A DNA stretch of 64,000 bases, from positions 310,001-374,000 of the forward strand of contig NZ_JAUFQG010000006.1 of assembly GCF_030409605.1 (NCBI RefSeq), in the 5' to 3' direction. Both the position numbers and the translations under genes were made by a program. Every line of letters begins with the position of its first letter. Positions within the stretch are counted from its first letter, which is position 1. This stretch comes from Simiduia curdlanivorans. GTDB lineage: Bacteria > Pseudomonadota > Gammaproteobacteria > Pseudomonadales > Cellvibrionaceae. Below the pieces are notes generated by a model. It was not told the origin of the DNA. It ran no database searches and saw only the letters and a program-made list of their open reading frames with translations. This document shows positions 42,936-51,701 of this stretch, piece by piece.

Positions 42936-43811
42936 TTAGGCGGTTTTGTCTAGACTCAACAGTTCTCGCTTGGCAAATAAAACGGCACCGAATTCAGGCT
43001 GCATTTGCGCCTGTGTTAAACGGGAAACCACATCCGGTGACATCCAGCGCTGTAATCGCTCTGAAACACCTCCAATCATGGAAAGCCGTTTTGCACCTTG
43101 CGTTAAAAGCTTTGTCGCTACGGCCGAAATATAATCAGCGCCATCTTGTACCATGGCTACACACACAGGATCTCCCTGTTCGGCAAGATCCATCACTAGG
43201 GGTGCCAGTTGGGCATATTCCTTCGACGTTGCTCCCACCATTTTTCCCACAAGATCAATGCCTTTTGCCTTAAGGCTGTTTTCAACCTTAGCTTTCAATG
43301 GCGAGTCATCGGCCAGCCCGTCCGAGGCGAGTAACGCATACTTTAACGCCTCCAATCCAAACCAGGCACCACTGCCCTTGTCGCCAAAGGGAAAGCCATG
43401 TGCACCGACAATGAGTGACTTACCTTTAACTGTTGAGTAACCACAGCTACCAGTACCGGTAATAATGACCGCACCATCCGCGCCAGAATGAGCGCCCAAG
43501 CAAGCAATATGCAAATCAGTGGTGAGGAAAAACTGGGCGAAAGGGTGATCCCATTCAGTCATGATCTTGAACAGATCCGGTAAATTCACCCCAGCGAGCC
43601 CCGCTCCAACGACCAAGCGAGAGAGCTGACTGCGCGCTATGCCCGCAGACTCCAACGCAAGCTCAGCGGCGAGGGTAATTGAAGTAATGGTTTGCTCTAC
43701 ACCGTGCAGCGGGTTTGCTGCGCCAGCAATACCTTCACCCAGCAGCTGATTTTTCTCATCTACAAGAATGGCTTTGGTTTTACTGCCACCACCGTCAATG
43801 CCAAGGTACAT
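42936..43811 (-). CDS. BadF/BadG-type N-acetylglucosamine/glucosamine kinase
   Basis: A 291-residue ASKHA kinase. The ATG at 43811 has GGAGAGG upstream and yields MYLGIDGGGSKTKAILVDEKN, with phosphate-1 motif DGGGSKTK at 6-13; the longer start (GTG/ATG near 43841) is less likely. ADGAVIITGTGSCGYST is the phosphate-2 region and MIGGVSERL the adenosine motif. The family includes GlcNAc kinase and the glucosamine-specific kinase GspK of Vibrio. Context favours GlcNAc phosphorylation after NagP uptake. First gene of its operon, behind a two-operator promoter. Confidence 0.87.
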   Translation of the reverse strand: MYLGIDGGGSKTKAILVDEKNQLLGEGIAGAANPLHGVEQTITSITLAAELALESAGIARSQLSRLVVGAGLAGVNLPDLFKIMTEWDHPFAQFFLTTDLHIACLGAHSGADGAVIITGTGSCGYSTVKGKSLIVGAHGFPFGDKGSGAWFGLEALKYALLASDGLADDSPLKAKVENSLKAKGIDLVGKMVGATSKEYAQLAPLVMDLAEQGDPVCVAMVQDGADYISAVATKLLTQGAKRLSMIGGVSERLQRWMSPDVVSRLTQAQMQPEFGAVLFAKRELLSLDKTA

Positions 43812-44054
43812 CACACCCTCTCCGATTGGCACCTGCCCCATCACTCACCTCAGCTTATTCACTTATTATTAACCGATAAACAGCCGATGCTGCCTGTTCC
43901 GAATTCATACCTCAATCGCGCTAAAAAGAAGGGTTGGGACTGACAGGCCACCAACCCGCAAGAGAGCATAGCTACGAGAGGAAAGAGACAAAGGTGTGTG
44001 CGGTTGCGAAGCAGCACGCCTTTGAAACCCACGCTAGCAATGGCCTAAGCCAAG

Positions 44055-44066
44055 GACAACGTTGTC
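44055..44066. promoter_or_regulatory. LacI-type operator, kinase operon, downstream copy
   Basis: Perfect palindrome GACAACGTTGTC, 244 bp before the kinase ATG and just past the -10 of the candidate promoter at 44069-44097. The central CG is typical of LacI-family sites. Confidence 0.82.
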
Positions 44067-44068
44067 TA

Positions 44069-44097
44069 ACAGTACCCACTTGGGACAACGTTGTCAA
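44069..44097 (-). promoter_or_regulatory. Promoter of the kinase-hex-nagP-nagX operon
   Basis: Minus strand: TTGACA (44097-44092), 17-bp spacer, TACTGT (44074-44069). The consensus -35 shares four bases with the upstream operator. The same arrangement recurs before the TonB receptor gene. The remaining 258 bp up to the kinase start hold a long untranslated leader in which I see nothing else. Confidence 0.7.
44084..44095. promoter_or_regulatory. LacI-type operator, kinase operon, upstream copy
   Basis: Second perfect GACAACGTTGTC, 29 bp from the first, overlapping the -35 box. It starts 12 bp past the stop codon of the neighbouring halogenase-family gene. Confidence 0.82.
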
Positions 44098-44106
44098 CGA
44101 GTGTTT

Positions 44107-45606
44107 TTACTTTCTGTATTCTGAAATTAAATCCTTATGGGGAACCGCCTGATGACAGATTTCCGCGACCTTTTTGTCGTGAGCGTCCCGGGTGCGCTCC
44201 AATTCGGCGACATCAACATCGAGGCTTAAAGACGGAAAATGTCCCATTCCATATAAGACATATCGATAGTTCTCATCGGTGAAGGTCGTGGTATAGCCAC
44301 CGGCTAAATCAAGGTACTCGCAAATCTTGGATCGCCATACCCCGAGTTTTTCACCTAAACTTGGGCAACCATTAACTGAGGCCTGAGCCTTGCGCCAAAA
44401 GGCATTATCATCGCGATCCGTTAAACAGTAATGCAAAACGATAAACTGCTTTAAGTCCTGATAAACACCCGACATAGCCTTGTTATATGACAATCGGACA
44501 TTGTTATTCAGGTCTGAACTCGAAAGATGGGTAGACAGTAGTTTTGCGCCAATATTTATAATGTGCAGCCCCGTTGATTCCAAGGGTTCAATAAAACCCC
44601 CAGACAATCCCACCGCAATACAATTACCAATCCAGAATTGCTTCCTACAACCTATCTTCATTTCCAGATGCTTAGCTGTACATCCCTTGCTGGCTTCGCC
44701 AATATGAGCTCTTAATTCGCGCTCAGCATCCTCTTTAGAGAGCAGCGAACCATCATAGACATAGCCAGTACCACGCCTATTGGCCAAATCGATTTCCCAA
44801 GCCCAGCCATAATCCAAGGCAGTGGCAAGCGTATAAGGTTTAATGTCAGTCTGCTCCGTATAACCAACCTGTATCGCCACAGCACGATTACACGGCAACA
44901 CATCTTCAAATGACTCCCAGTTTTCAGCCTGCAGTTGATCAATTAACAAACCTTTGAAACCGGTGCAATCGATAAAGATATCCGCTTCAAGCATCTTACT
45001 GTCGGTAAAAACAGCTGTCACCGAGCCCTTTTCGGTCTTAACCTTGGTGACTGTATCAACAATATGCAAGACACCCGCTTCTGTAGCCTTGCGACGCAGG
45101 AAGCGAGCCATCAACACAGCGTCTATGTGGTAACCATATGGGACTAAACCGGAATAAGGCCGAGAGTTTTTCGACTTAGGGCTAAGGTGGGATTTTATCA
45201 GATGGGATGAGGCGCAAACCCCTTCATCATAACGTTCAGACTGAAATCGCTCGCCTAGCATCCAATGTGTGGACACATCAAACCGATCTGTTTGATCGTT
45301 TGGCTCAAACGGATGAAAATACTCATGCGTCTGACCATTTTCTGGTTTCATCCAATTTTTGAACATTATCCCTGTTTTATAAGTGGCGTTAGTTTCTTCA
45401 ATGAGCTCTCGTTCATCTAACCCCATAGCAGCAAAAAAGAATCGAATACTATGAACCGTAGCCTCACCAACGCCAAGTATCCCTATATCATCACTCTCTA
45501 AAACAGTTATCTCAAAATTACTTCGGTTTTGATTAAAGTATCTATTGAGATAAATAGCTGTCATCCAACCAGACGAACCACCACCAACGATCAATATCTT
45601 TTTCAT
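44107..45606 (-). CDS. Tryptophan-halogenase family flavoprotein 1
   Basis: A 499-residue FAD-dependent halogenase-family protein. FAD motif ILIVGGGSSGWMTAIYLNRYF (4-24), LGVGEATVHSI (44-54), halogenation Lys equivalent K77 in NATYKTGIMFKNW, and Glu equivalent in GGFIEPLESTG are present. The WxWxIP signature reads WAWEID, so its Pro is missing. Such genes are common beside TonB receptors in Xanthomonadales, Caulobacter and Cellvibrionales; related Xanthomonas enzymes have been reported to halogenate indole in vitro, but the natural substrate is unknown. Last gene of the receptor unit, 17 bp after the second halogenase. Confidence 0.88.
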   Translation of the reverse strand: MKKILIVGGGSSGWMTAIYLNRYFNQNRSNFEITVLESDDIGILGVGEATVHSIRFFFAAMGLDERELIEETNATYKTGIMFKNWMKPENGQTHEYFHPFEPNDQTDRFDVSTHWMLGERFQSERYDEGVCASSHLIKSHLSPKSKNSRPYSGLVPYGYHIDAVLMARFLRRKATEAGVLHIVDTVTKVKTEKGSVTAVFTDSKMLEADIFIDCTGFKGLLIDQLQAENWESFEDVLPCNRAVAIQVGYTEQTDIKPYTLATALDYGWAWEIDLANRRGTGYVYDGSLLSKEDAERELRAHIGEASKGCTAKHLEMKIGCRKQFWIGNCIAVGLSGGFIEPLESTGLHIINIGAKLLSTHLSSSDLNNNVRLSYNKAMSGVYQDLKQFIVLHYCLTDRDDNAFWRKAQASVNGCPSLGEKLGVWRSKICEYLDLAGGYTTTFTDENYRYVLYGMGHFPSLSLDVDVAELERTRDAHDKKVAEICHQAVPHKDLISEYRK

Positions 45607-45623
45607 ATGTTAAACCAAAAAAT

Positions 45624-47180
45624 TTAGATTTTCTGAATTCCATATCGATGAATTTTGTCTATAAGCTGCCTATGAGGAAGCAAAGTCTTTTTCTTGCTGT
45701 CCAGAGTTTTAGACATATAGGCACTAAAATTTAACATGGAAGAAATGTATTCATTTGATATACATTGCCCTTTCAAGCTAGGATTGAAACCCATACCATA
45801 AAGAACATACTCAAAATTCTCTCGATGAAAAATGCCGAATTGATCACCAAAATCAAAATCATTTGGTGCACGCTCTGACCAAAGAGAAAGCCGATCTGAC
45901 AACCTATCAGGAACTGAGCTAATATCTCTATTATCCTGCCAAAATGAAGTATCTGATCGGTTTGAGATACAATAATGCAGTTTCACAAAGTCAATAACCC
46001 CCTCCCATGCGAATGCTACACGATCGTTAAATCTATTAGCGGCAGCCGATATAAGAGTGGGATCGCAAGGTAATAAGGCTGCAAGCATTTTTGCCGTCAC
46101 ATCGAACATCAACAAGCCAGTTGCCTCCAACGGCTCAACAAAGCCTTGCGCCAAGCCTATAGCGGCGCAATTTTTAATCCAAAACCTATCTCGATAGCCG
46201 ATTCTCATATTAATGGTTCGAAAATCGCTAATTAACGCATCATCACCAATGTGCTTAGCGAATACGTCTTCAGCTCGCTCAGAGGAACAGTGCTGAGAGG
46301 AGTACACATAACCTAGCCCTCGCCTATTAGATAGACCTATGTCCCAGATCCATCCCTCCGATTGAGCTGTGGCAATAGTTGAACAAGGTATTTCAGAATT
46401 AGCCTCAGGGTATTTAGTTTGTGCAACAAGCGCTCTATCAGAAAACAGTATTTGTTTTTTATCAACGAAGCGCGCCCCCATTTCCCCTTCTAAAATGGCT
46501 GCAGAAAAACCAGTGCAATCAACAACAAAATCAACGGCAATATCACCTAACGCATCAGTTTTAAGCTTTTCTATGTACCCATCCTCTGATTTAACAACAC
46601 CCAATACATTGGCTCTGTAATGAACCACATTAAAGCCTTCGATCGCCTTATCTTTCAATAAGGTTGAAAATTTTCCTGCATCAAAATGATACGCATAACT
46701 AGCCTCGCCCTCGTACTCCCTATCGGTTACTTTCTTTGGCCCCAGACCCGCGTCACAAAAGCCCGCTTGAATTGACACACTATGCGCAAAGCTTCTACCT
46801 TCACAATGCCCGTATAGCCAATACGGCACAGTATCTATTGGGCTTACAATCGGATAATCAAACAAATGATGATAATAATGCGTACCTGCAACATCTGGAT
46901 TATTCTGCCAATTTACAAACTTAATGCTTTGTTTGAAGGTTGCATCACACTTTAATATCAAGTCAGACTCAGGTATCCCAAAAGACGCCAAGGATTGACG
47001 AATAGAGGGCACAGTACCCTCACCTACGCCAACGGTAGGAATATCTGGAGATTCAATTAGGATGACTTTAACACTACCATTACCGTTCGAGCTTTTTTCT
47101 TTGGCGATATGACAAGCTGCGAGCCAACCTGCCGTCCCTCCACCAACAATTGCTATGACATTTACTGGCTTAATATTCAA
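45624..47180 (-). CDS. Tryptophan-halogenase family flavoprotein 2
   Basis: A 518-residue paralogue of the downstream gene, not a recent duplicate (they differ along most of their length). FAD motif AIVGGGTAGWLAACHIA (10-26), VGVGEGTVPSI (50-60), Lys equivalent K83 in DATFKQSIKFVNW, and QGFVEPLEATG with the Glu equivalent. The WxWxIP motif reads WIWDIG. Both catalytic residues of flavin halogenases are therefore kept, while the motif that distinguishes them from monooxygenases is altered. It lies 20 bp after the SapC gene and is probably cotranscribed. Function in GlcNAc use unknown. Confidence 0.88.
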   Translation of the reverse strand: MNIKPVNVIAIVGGGTAGWLAACHIAKEKSSNGNGSVKVILIESPDIPTVGVGEGTVPSIRQSLASFGIPESDLILKCDATFKQSIKFVNWQNNPDVAGTHYYHHLFDYPIVSPIDTVPYWLYGHCEGRSFAHSVSIQAGFCDAGLGPKKVTDREYEGEASYAYHFDAGKFSTLLKDKAIEGFNVVHYRANVLGVVKSEDGYIEKLKTDALGDIAVDFVVDCTGFSAAILEGEMGARFVDKKQILFSDRALVAQTKYPEANSEIPCSTIATAQSEGWIWDIGLSNRRGLGYVYSSQHCSSERAEDVFAKHIGDDALISDFRTINMRIGYRDRFWIKNCAAIGLAQGFVEPLEATGLLMFDVTAKMLAALLPCDPTLISAAANRFNDRVAFAWEGVIDFVKLHYCISNRSDTSFWQDNRDISSVPDRLSDRLSLWSERAPNDFDFGDQFGIFHRENFEYVLYGMGFNPSLKGQCISNEYISSMLNFSAYMSKTLDSKKKTLLPHRQLIDKIHRYGIQKI

Positions 47181-47200
47181 GATAAAAACCCACTAATGAT

Positions 47201-47905
47201 TTAGGAAACTGCCAAATTAAGGCGAGCTAGTTCACGCAACTTTTGCATTGAAAGTAACTGAGCGTAAACAGCCGTTAGAAAACCACGACGCCTCAGCTCA
47301 ATAAACTTATCATCAGCTAACTGTGATAACCTTTTCATATCTACCTGATAGACGCCACCGATAGAAACACTTTCAGAGCCCACTAGGTCAAGCGTGAGAT
47401 TCTGCTCCGCCAATAGATCAAACTCTAATAAGGTTTCTAGGTACCGAGCCGTAGTTTCCTGCTTACTTTTATAATCCAGTAACTTTTTTACGATGCTCAT
47501 AAGATATTCGGTCTGATCACCACTCGCTTCAAATAGCGGCTGCCCAATATGAGCATTAAACTGATCAGAACTCTCATCGACACACAATACGTACTTATCC
47601 TCTTCAACGCTTGCCATTACAAAAGGTAAGTTTTGTACACAATATGGAATATGGATACCTCGCCAAACCCCATTATCAAAGAAAACATTGCTATCTACTG
47701 AAAAGCCCATGAGTGCAACAAGCTCAAAACTTCCCGTTTCTGAGTTTTTGACGAAAAAAACCGGTAATTCTGCTGCGATACTCGCTAATTCGCTAACAAC
47801 AACGGTGACCATGTTAGTTTTCATCAAGCTCCTTATTGAGCCTTCTGCATTGACCCTCATGTGGCCGTGTTGCTCGAAACTTAACGGGGTCCAATGACTA
47901 GCCAT
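47201..47905 (-). CDS. SapC family protein
   Basis: A 234-residue cytosolic protein of the SapC family (PF07277), named after a Campylobacter S-layer protein but found mainly beside TonB receptors. ELPVFFVKNSETGSFELVALMGFSVDSNVFF, WRGIHIPYCVQNLPF and CVDESSDQF segments are typical. The C-terminal half is helical and rich in Leu/Lys. In this setting it is a component of the sugar-utilisation cluster; its mode of action is unknown and no S-layer gene is near. Located 32 bp past the terminator that follows the receptor gene. Confidence 0.85.
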   Translation of the reverse strand: MASHWTPLSFEQHGHMRVNAEGSIRSLMKTNMVTVVVSELASIAAELPVFFVKNSETGSFELVALMGFSVDSNVFFDNGVWRGIHIPYCVQNLPFVMASVEEDKYVLCVDESSDQFNAHIGQPLFEASGDQTEYLMSIVKKLLDYKSKQETTARYLETLLEFDLLAEQNLTLDLVGSESVSIGGVYQVDMKRLSQLADDKFIELRRRGFLTAVYAQLLSMQKLRELARLNLAVS

Positions 47906-47937
47906 AGAAACAACCTTAATAACATTTACTAGAATGC

Positions 47938-47962
47938 AAAAAAGGGGGCAAGCCCCCTTTTT
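47938..47962 (-). terminator. Terminator/attenuator between receptor and SapC genes
   Basis: A 10-bp stem (A5-G5 / C5-T5) with a 4-nt loop and T-run on both strands. It lies 24 bp past the receptor stop and 32 bp before sapC, so the rest of the unit would be expressed only by read-through (or from an unseen promoter). Confidence 0.8.
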
Positions 47963-47986
47963 CTACTTACCTAACACATATCACGG

Positions 47987-50590
47987 TTAGAACTTTACGC
48001 TTGCACCGAGAACAATGCGACGCGCTTGCTCATACTCATACAATGGGAAGCCTTCGGCAAAACCACTGTAATTAGTTTGGTAGTTATTATTACCATATTG
48101 ATGTGAAGATTCACCCGTAATATTAATAACATCTAATTTTAAATCAATATTATCGGTCACATGCATTGATGAACTGAAGTCTAGAGAACCAAAGTCATCA
48201 TGCAGACGATTACCGTACGAACCTACTTCGCGAATCATATACTCAGAACGCCAATTGTACGAAAGGCGAGCTTGGAACATATCATTTTCATAATAACCGG
48301 TAAGGTTATAAGCGTGCTCTGAACTATCGCTCAGCTGCTCATTTCTATCGGTGTATGAATCTTCAGACGTAGTCGCATCCGTATAGGTGTAGTTCACAAT
48401 GGTACCGAAACCGCTATCCCACGATTGCTGGTATTGCAGCTCGAAACCACGGATATCGCCTTTGTTGCCATTTGCTTTACGCTGCACTGTCCACTCGAGT
48501 TCATCTGGGCGAAGCGTTCCGCCGAAACCGGGTACAGGCAGATCATCAGTCGCAACATTTTCTTCGTTAGAGAAGGTTACAAAGTTGGCCACATCTTTCT
48601 TAAATAGTGCAAATGAAACCATTGCACTGTCATCAAAGTACCACTCCAAACCAACATCATACTGATTAGCAACGTATGGTAACAAGCCAGGGCTACCCAA
48701 AACATAGAACTGGTTCGATGGCAAATCGTCATTGGCGCCGCGTACATCTGGATTGTAATACATATCACCATACTGCGGGCGTGCCATAACACGGGCTGCA
48801 GAAGTACGTAAGATTAATTCATCCGTTAAATCCATCTTGACGTTTAAGCTTGGCAATACTTCAGAGTAATCACCTGACTCAGTGCGACGCTCGGTACCCA
48901 CATAATAGATAGATGACGCTTCTGTTTGAACATAGCGAACACCAAAGTCACCGCTGATGCCGTCAGTTTCAAAATTGGCCATTACATAAGCGGCCGCATT
49001 ATCTTCTTGCACGTTACTATAGGAACCTAGACTCTCTTCACGGCCAGTAATCGAGGCGCGCGCCAAATTTTTCATGGCGCTATCACTCACGTGGAGAATT
49101 GAGTAGCCACCTGCGCCTACGTCGAGAGTGCTCGTAATACCACTGGTATCTAGAACCAAGTTCGCCGTTGGGTCTTGAGTGAACTGAAATTGACGACTGG
49201 TTGTTTCATGCTCAGCATAACGAGCACCTGTTTTAATAGACGTGATCGGACCAAGGTCTACATCAAACTCGATATCACCTTGCAGGTAATCTTCGCCATC
49301 GGTTTTTGGTGTAGCATTAAAGGCCGAACCAGTGCCCATTACGATCGAACCAGGGTTATATTCAGATAAGCTCGCACCCTGAATACCGTTCGGCAGATCC
49401 CATGTTTGACCACCGCCGGTAAAATCATAAGTCCCGCCAACAATCGGCGTGCCACCTGTACCATCATCAAAGACGGCTTCGAAGTCTGTACCACCCGTGG
49501 AGTTCGTACTTCCAACCTGCGCATGAACTTGGAAGCCGTCACCATGAAAATTCATTTCCAGATCAACCACATCAGAATTCATGGTCGCTTCGCGTGGACG
49601 AGCCTGATAATAAGCAACATTCAAAGGCCCAGCGGCTTGAGTTCCGTCGATCCAATCTGTTGTGGTGCCACTTCCCCAGCTTGTATCTGCCTGCGTCAAC
49701 CACAATGCGTAGTTGGTATTGTTGGCTTCCATCTGCATATCCATTACGTTTAATGCAAATTCAAGCGAATCCGTAGGCTGATACTGAAGTGTCGCGGTTA
49801 AAGCCTGACGCTTACGATCATTGGTAAAAGCAACTGGGCCTGCGCCCCACTCCCAAAAGGCCTCATTACCTTGACGCTGCAAAGCGCGCTCTTGGTATAC
49901 AGCAGAAACCATCACGCCGATTGTTTCTTCGTTGTTTTTGAAGCTATACATGCCAGAAAGCATTGGGTCCCATTGCTCTGAGTCGTCGCCATAGCCCCCT
50001 TCTATGGATGCATATGCAGTATTTGCATCGAGATCAAGCGGTTTACGCGTATTAACAACAACGGTACCACCAACGCCGCCCTCAAGAAGATCTGCTCGAG
50101 ACGATTTGTAAACTTCCAGGTTACCCACGAGCTCAGAAGGGAGCAGCTCGTAATTAAAGGAACGCCGTGCTTGATCGAGCACGAACCAACCGGTTGATGC
50201 TACGTTTTGACCATTTAACGTGGTCAGAGTCAAATCCACACCAGCACCGCGGATCGAAACGGCGGCACCCTCGCCAAATTGGCGCTGAATTGTTACACCC
50301 GGTACACGCTGAAGCGATTCGGCGACGTTCTTATCGGGAAACTTACCCATATCTTCTGCAGTGATAACGTCAACAATTGACTTGCTATCACGCTTTACAT
50401 CCATAGATTTTTGGATCGAGGCACGAATACCCAACACCTGCACTTCTTCAATTGAGTCAATCGCGGATTGTTCTTCGGCACTGACCTGCGCCATTGCAGC
50501 CGTACTCATAAACGCCATCGCACCCAAAGATCCGCAGGTGATCAGGGCGCGATTGACTGTTTTGATCGCATCGCTAAGTTTTGTAGACAT
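47987..50590 (-). CDS. TonB-dependent receptor (Xanthomonas/Caulobacter type)
   Basis: An 867-residue outer-membrane receptor. Signal peptide 1-34 (ends AAMAQ). VLGIRASIQKSMDVKRDSKSIVDVITAEDMGKFPDKNVAESLQRVPGV-type residues (from about 53) form the start of the plug domain and are characteristic of the TonB-Xanth-Caul subfamily. The beta-barrel follows and ends in ...RRIVLGASVKF with terminal Phe. It probably imports chitooligosaccharides or GlcNAc across the outer membrane with energy from TonB-ExbBD. AAGGGG precedes the ATG at 50590. A two-operator promoter lies upstream. Confidence 0.92.
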   Translation of the reverse strand: MSTKLSDAIKTVNRALITCGSLGAMAFMSTAAMAQVSAEEQSAIDSIEEVQVLGIRASIQKSMDVKRDSKSIVDVITAEDMGKFPDKNVAESLQRVPGVTIQRQFGEGAAVSIRGAGVDLTLTTLNGQNVASTGWFVLDQARRSFNYELLPSELVGNLEVYKSSRADLLEGGVGGTVVVNTRKPLDLDANTAYASIEGGYGDDSEQWDPMLSGMYSFKNNEETIGVMVSAVYQERALQRQGNEAFWEWGAGPVAFTNDRKRQALTATLQYQPTDSLEFALNVMDMQMEANNTNYALWLTQADTSWGSGTTTDWIDGTQAAGPLNVAYYQARPREATMNSDVVDLEMNFHGDGFQVHAQVGSTNSTGGTDFEAVFDDGTGGTPIVGGTYDFTGGGQTWDLPNGIQGASLSEYNPGSIVMGTGSAFNATPKTDGEDYLQGDIEFDVDLGPITSIKTGARYAEHETTSRQFQFTQDPTANLVLDTSGITSTLDVGAGGYSILHVSDSAMKNLARASITGREESLGSYSNVQEDNAAAYVMANFETDGISGDFGVRYVQTEASSIYYVGTERRTESGDYSEVLPSLNVKMDLTDELILRTSAARVMARPQYGDMYYNPDVRGANDDLPSNQFYVLGSPGLLPYVANQYDVGLEWYFDDSAMVSFALFKKDVANFVTFSNEENVATDDLPVPGFGGTLRPDELEWTVQRKANGNKGDIRGFELQYQQSWDSGFGTIVNYTYTDATTSEDSYTDRNEQLSDSSEHAYNLTGYYENDMFQARLSYNWRSEYMIREVGSYGNRLHDDFGSLDFSSSMHVTDNIDLKLDVINITGESSHQYGNNNYQTNYSGFAEGFPLYEYEQARRIVLGASVKF

Positions 50591-50672
50591 GTATGTCCCC
50601 TTCTGTTCTAACTTGTTATTTGAATGACCTAGAACTTCCTAACAACCGCCGTGAGCCTCTTTGAGCCTTGAA

Positions 50673-50684
50673 GACAACGTTGTC
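50673..50684. promoter_or_regulatory. LacI-type operator, receptor unit, downstream copy
   Basis: Perfect GACAACGTTGTC located just downstream of the -10 of the receptor promoter, 83 bp before the receptor ATG. Confidence 0.82.
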
Positions 50685-50693
50685 GGTAGGCTG

Positions 50694-50722
50694 ACATTAT
50701 GACGTTTGGACAACGTTGTCAA
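50694..50722 (-). promoter_or_regulatory. Promoter of the TonB receptor unit
   Basis: Minus strand: TTGACA (50722-50717), 17-bp spacer, TAATGT (50699-50694), flanked by the two operators; the upstream one overlaps the -35. Architecture copies that of the kinase operon promoter. Confidence 0.72.
50709..50720. promoter_or_regulatory. LacI-type operator, receptor unit, upstream copy
   Basis: Fourth copy of GACAACGTTGTC in the window; shares four bases with the TTGACA box. Spacing to the partner copy is 36 bp (29 bp in the kinase operon). Confidence 0.82.
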
Positions 50723-50773
50723 CAGCTTTTGGTGTTTATTTTAGATAACAAAGAAATGCAACTGGAGATACCG

Positions 50774-51646
50774 CTAAGGGTATATCAGCAGCCACTGCTG
50801 GCTCTGGGCGTTAAAGAAGCCTGAGTCTTTATAGGCTTGCTCGATCTCTCCGCTTTTACGCATCTCTTTAAGGCCAATTTGTAAAGCCGTAAACAGAGCT
50901 TGGGAAAAGGGTGTGTTTTTACTCACAGCAAAAGCGCGCTCGGCCGGAAATGCAACCTTCACACCCGGAATAGGCTCTAAGTAACGCCCGTCACCGGCAT
51001 CTATATTCAGCGAGGGGCCCGAGGGGAATGGCGCCAAGACAAAATCTGCACGACCCGCTAAAACCATCCGCACCATAGAGTCCCAACTGCCGGCATATTG
51101 AAGCTGTCGATAACCCATTTGCTCTAAAAGACTCCAGTCCATCTTCCAATTACGGTTGGTCACCGGTGTCAATTTAAGCAATTCAGGCAGTGTCTGCGAT
51201 TGTAAAACGGCGGTATTGCGTTCCCGCGTATACAGGCCCACCACAAACTCCCCCCGGCGCACCATGGCATCGCTGACCCACATATCCTGAACTGACTCTC
51301 TCGCGTCGAAGTCCCACACAGTGGTGCCGGTGACCGTGATTTTGCCTTCAGATAGCTGCTGAAGGATGCGTAAATACCCATCCACAGGCCTTATTTCAAT
51401 GGCTTGGCTAAACCCGCCGAGCACCAGCGCTCGTTGCAGAAGGAACAACTCGACTACATCGCGGCGAGAGTTTGGGTGAGCATAACTAGGTCTGGTATAG
51501 AAGGAAGACGGCTCTACGAGCAGATAATCTTGATAAACGTCTGTTGGAACGCCGATAAGCGCACTACTCACCGCCGGCTCAGCAGATGCAAAAAGGCTAT
51601 TTGTTAGATAGAAAACAAATAGATAAACGATGAGATGCCTAACCAC
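50774..51646 (-). CDS. Exported solute-binding-like protein (SBP family 3 fold)
   Basis: A 290-residue periplasmic protein of the PBP2/SBP_bac_3 type. The frame is open from 51727, but that extension is encoded by the terminator stem of the preceding gene; GTG 51646 has GGAGA upstream and gives an immediate signal peptide (LIVYLFVFYLTNSLFASA). WDSMVRMVLAGRADFVLAPF and FAVSKNTPFSQALFTALQIGLKEMRKSGEIEQAYKDSGFF are the typical second-lobe segments. No ABC permease or ATPase gene adjoins, so it may serve as a sensor or accessory protein. Ligand unknown. Confidence 0.8.
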   Translation of the reverse strand: MVRHLIVYLFVFYLTNSLFASAEPAVSSALIGVPTDVYQDYLLVEPSSFYTRPSYAHPNSRRDVVELFLLQRALVLGGFSQAIEIRPVDGYLRILQQLSEGKITVTGTTVWDFDARESVQDMWVSDAMVRRGEFVVGLYTRERNTAVLQSQTLPELLKLTPVTNRNWKMDWSLLEQMGYRQLQYAGSWDSMVRMVLAGRADFVLAPFPSGPSLNIDAGDGRYLEPIPGVKVAFPAERAFAVSKNTPFSQALFTALQIGLKEMRKSGEIEQAYKDSGFFNAQSQQWLLIYP

Positions 51647-51701
51647 ATAGTTTCTCCCACTCCCACAGTGGAGTTTAGCAGCTAGGGGGAGCTTAACTTG
51701 A

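Noticed and set aside
44107..47180. Secondary-metabolite halogenation cluster
   Set aside because: No tryptophan-processing, PKS or NRPS gene is near, while a TonB receptor, SapC and sugar catabolic genes under the same operator are.
47201..47905. S-layer protein
   Set aside because: The SapC family name suggests it, but there is no signal peptide, the protein is small, and the gene sits in a sugar-uptake unit.
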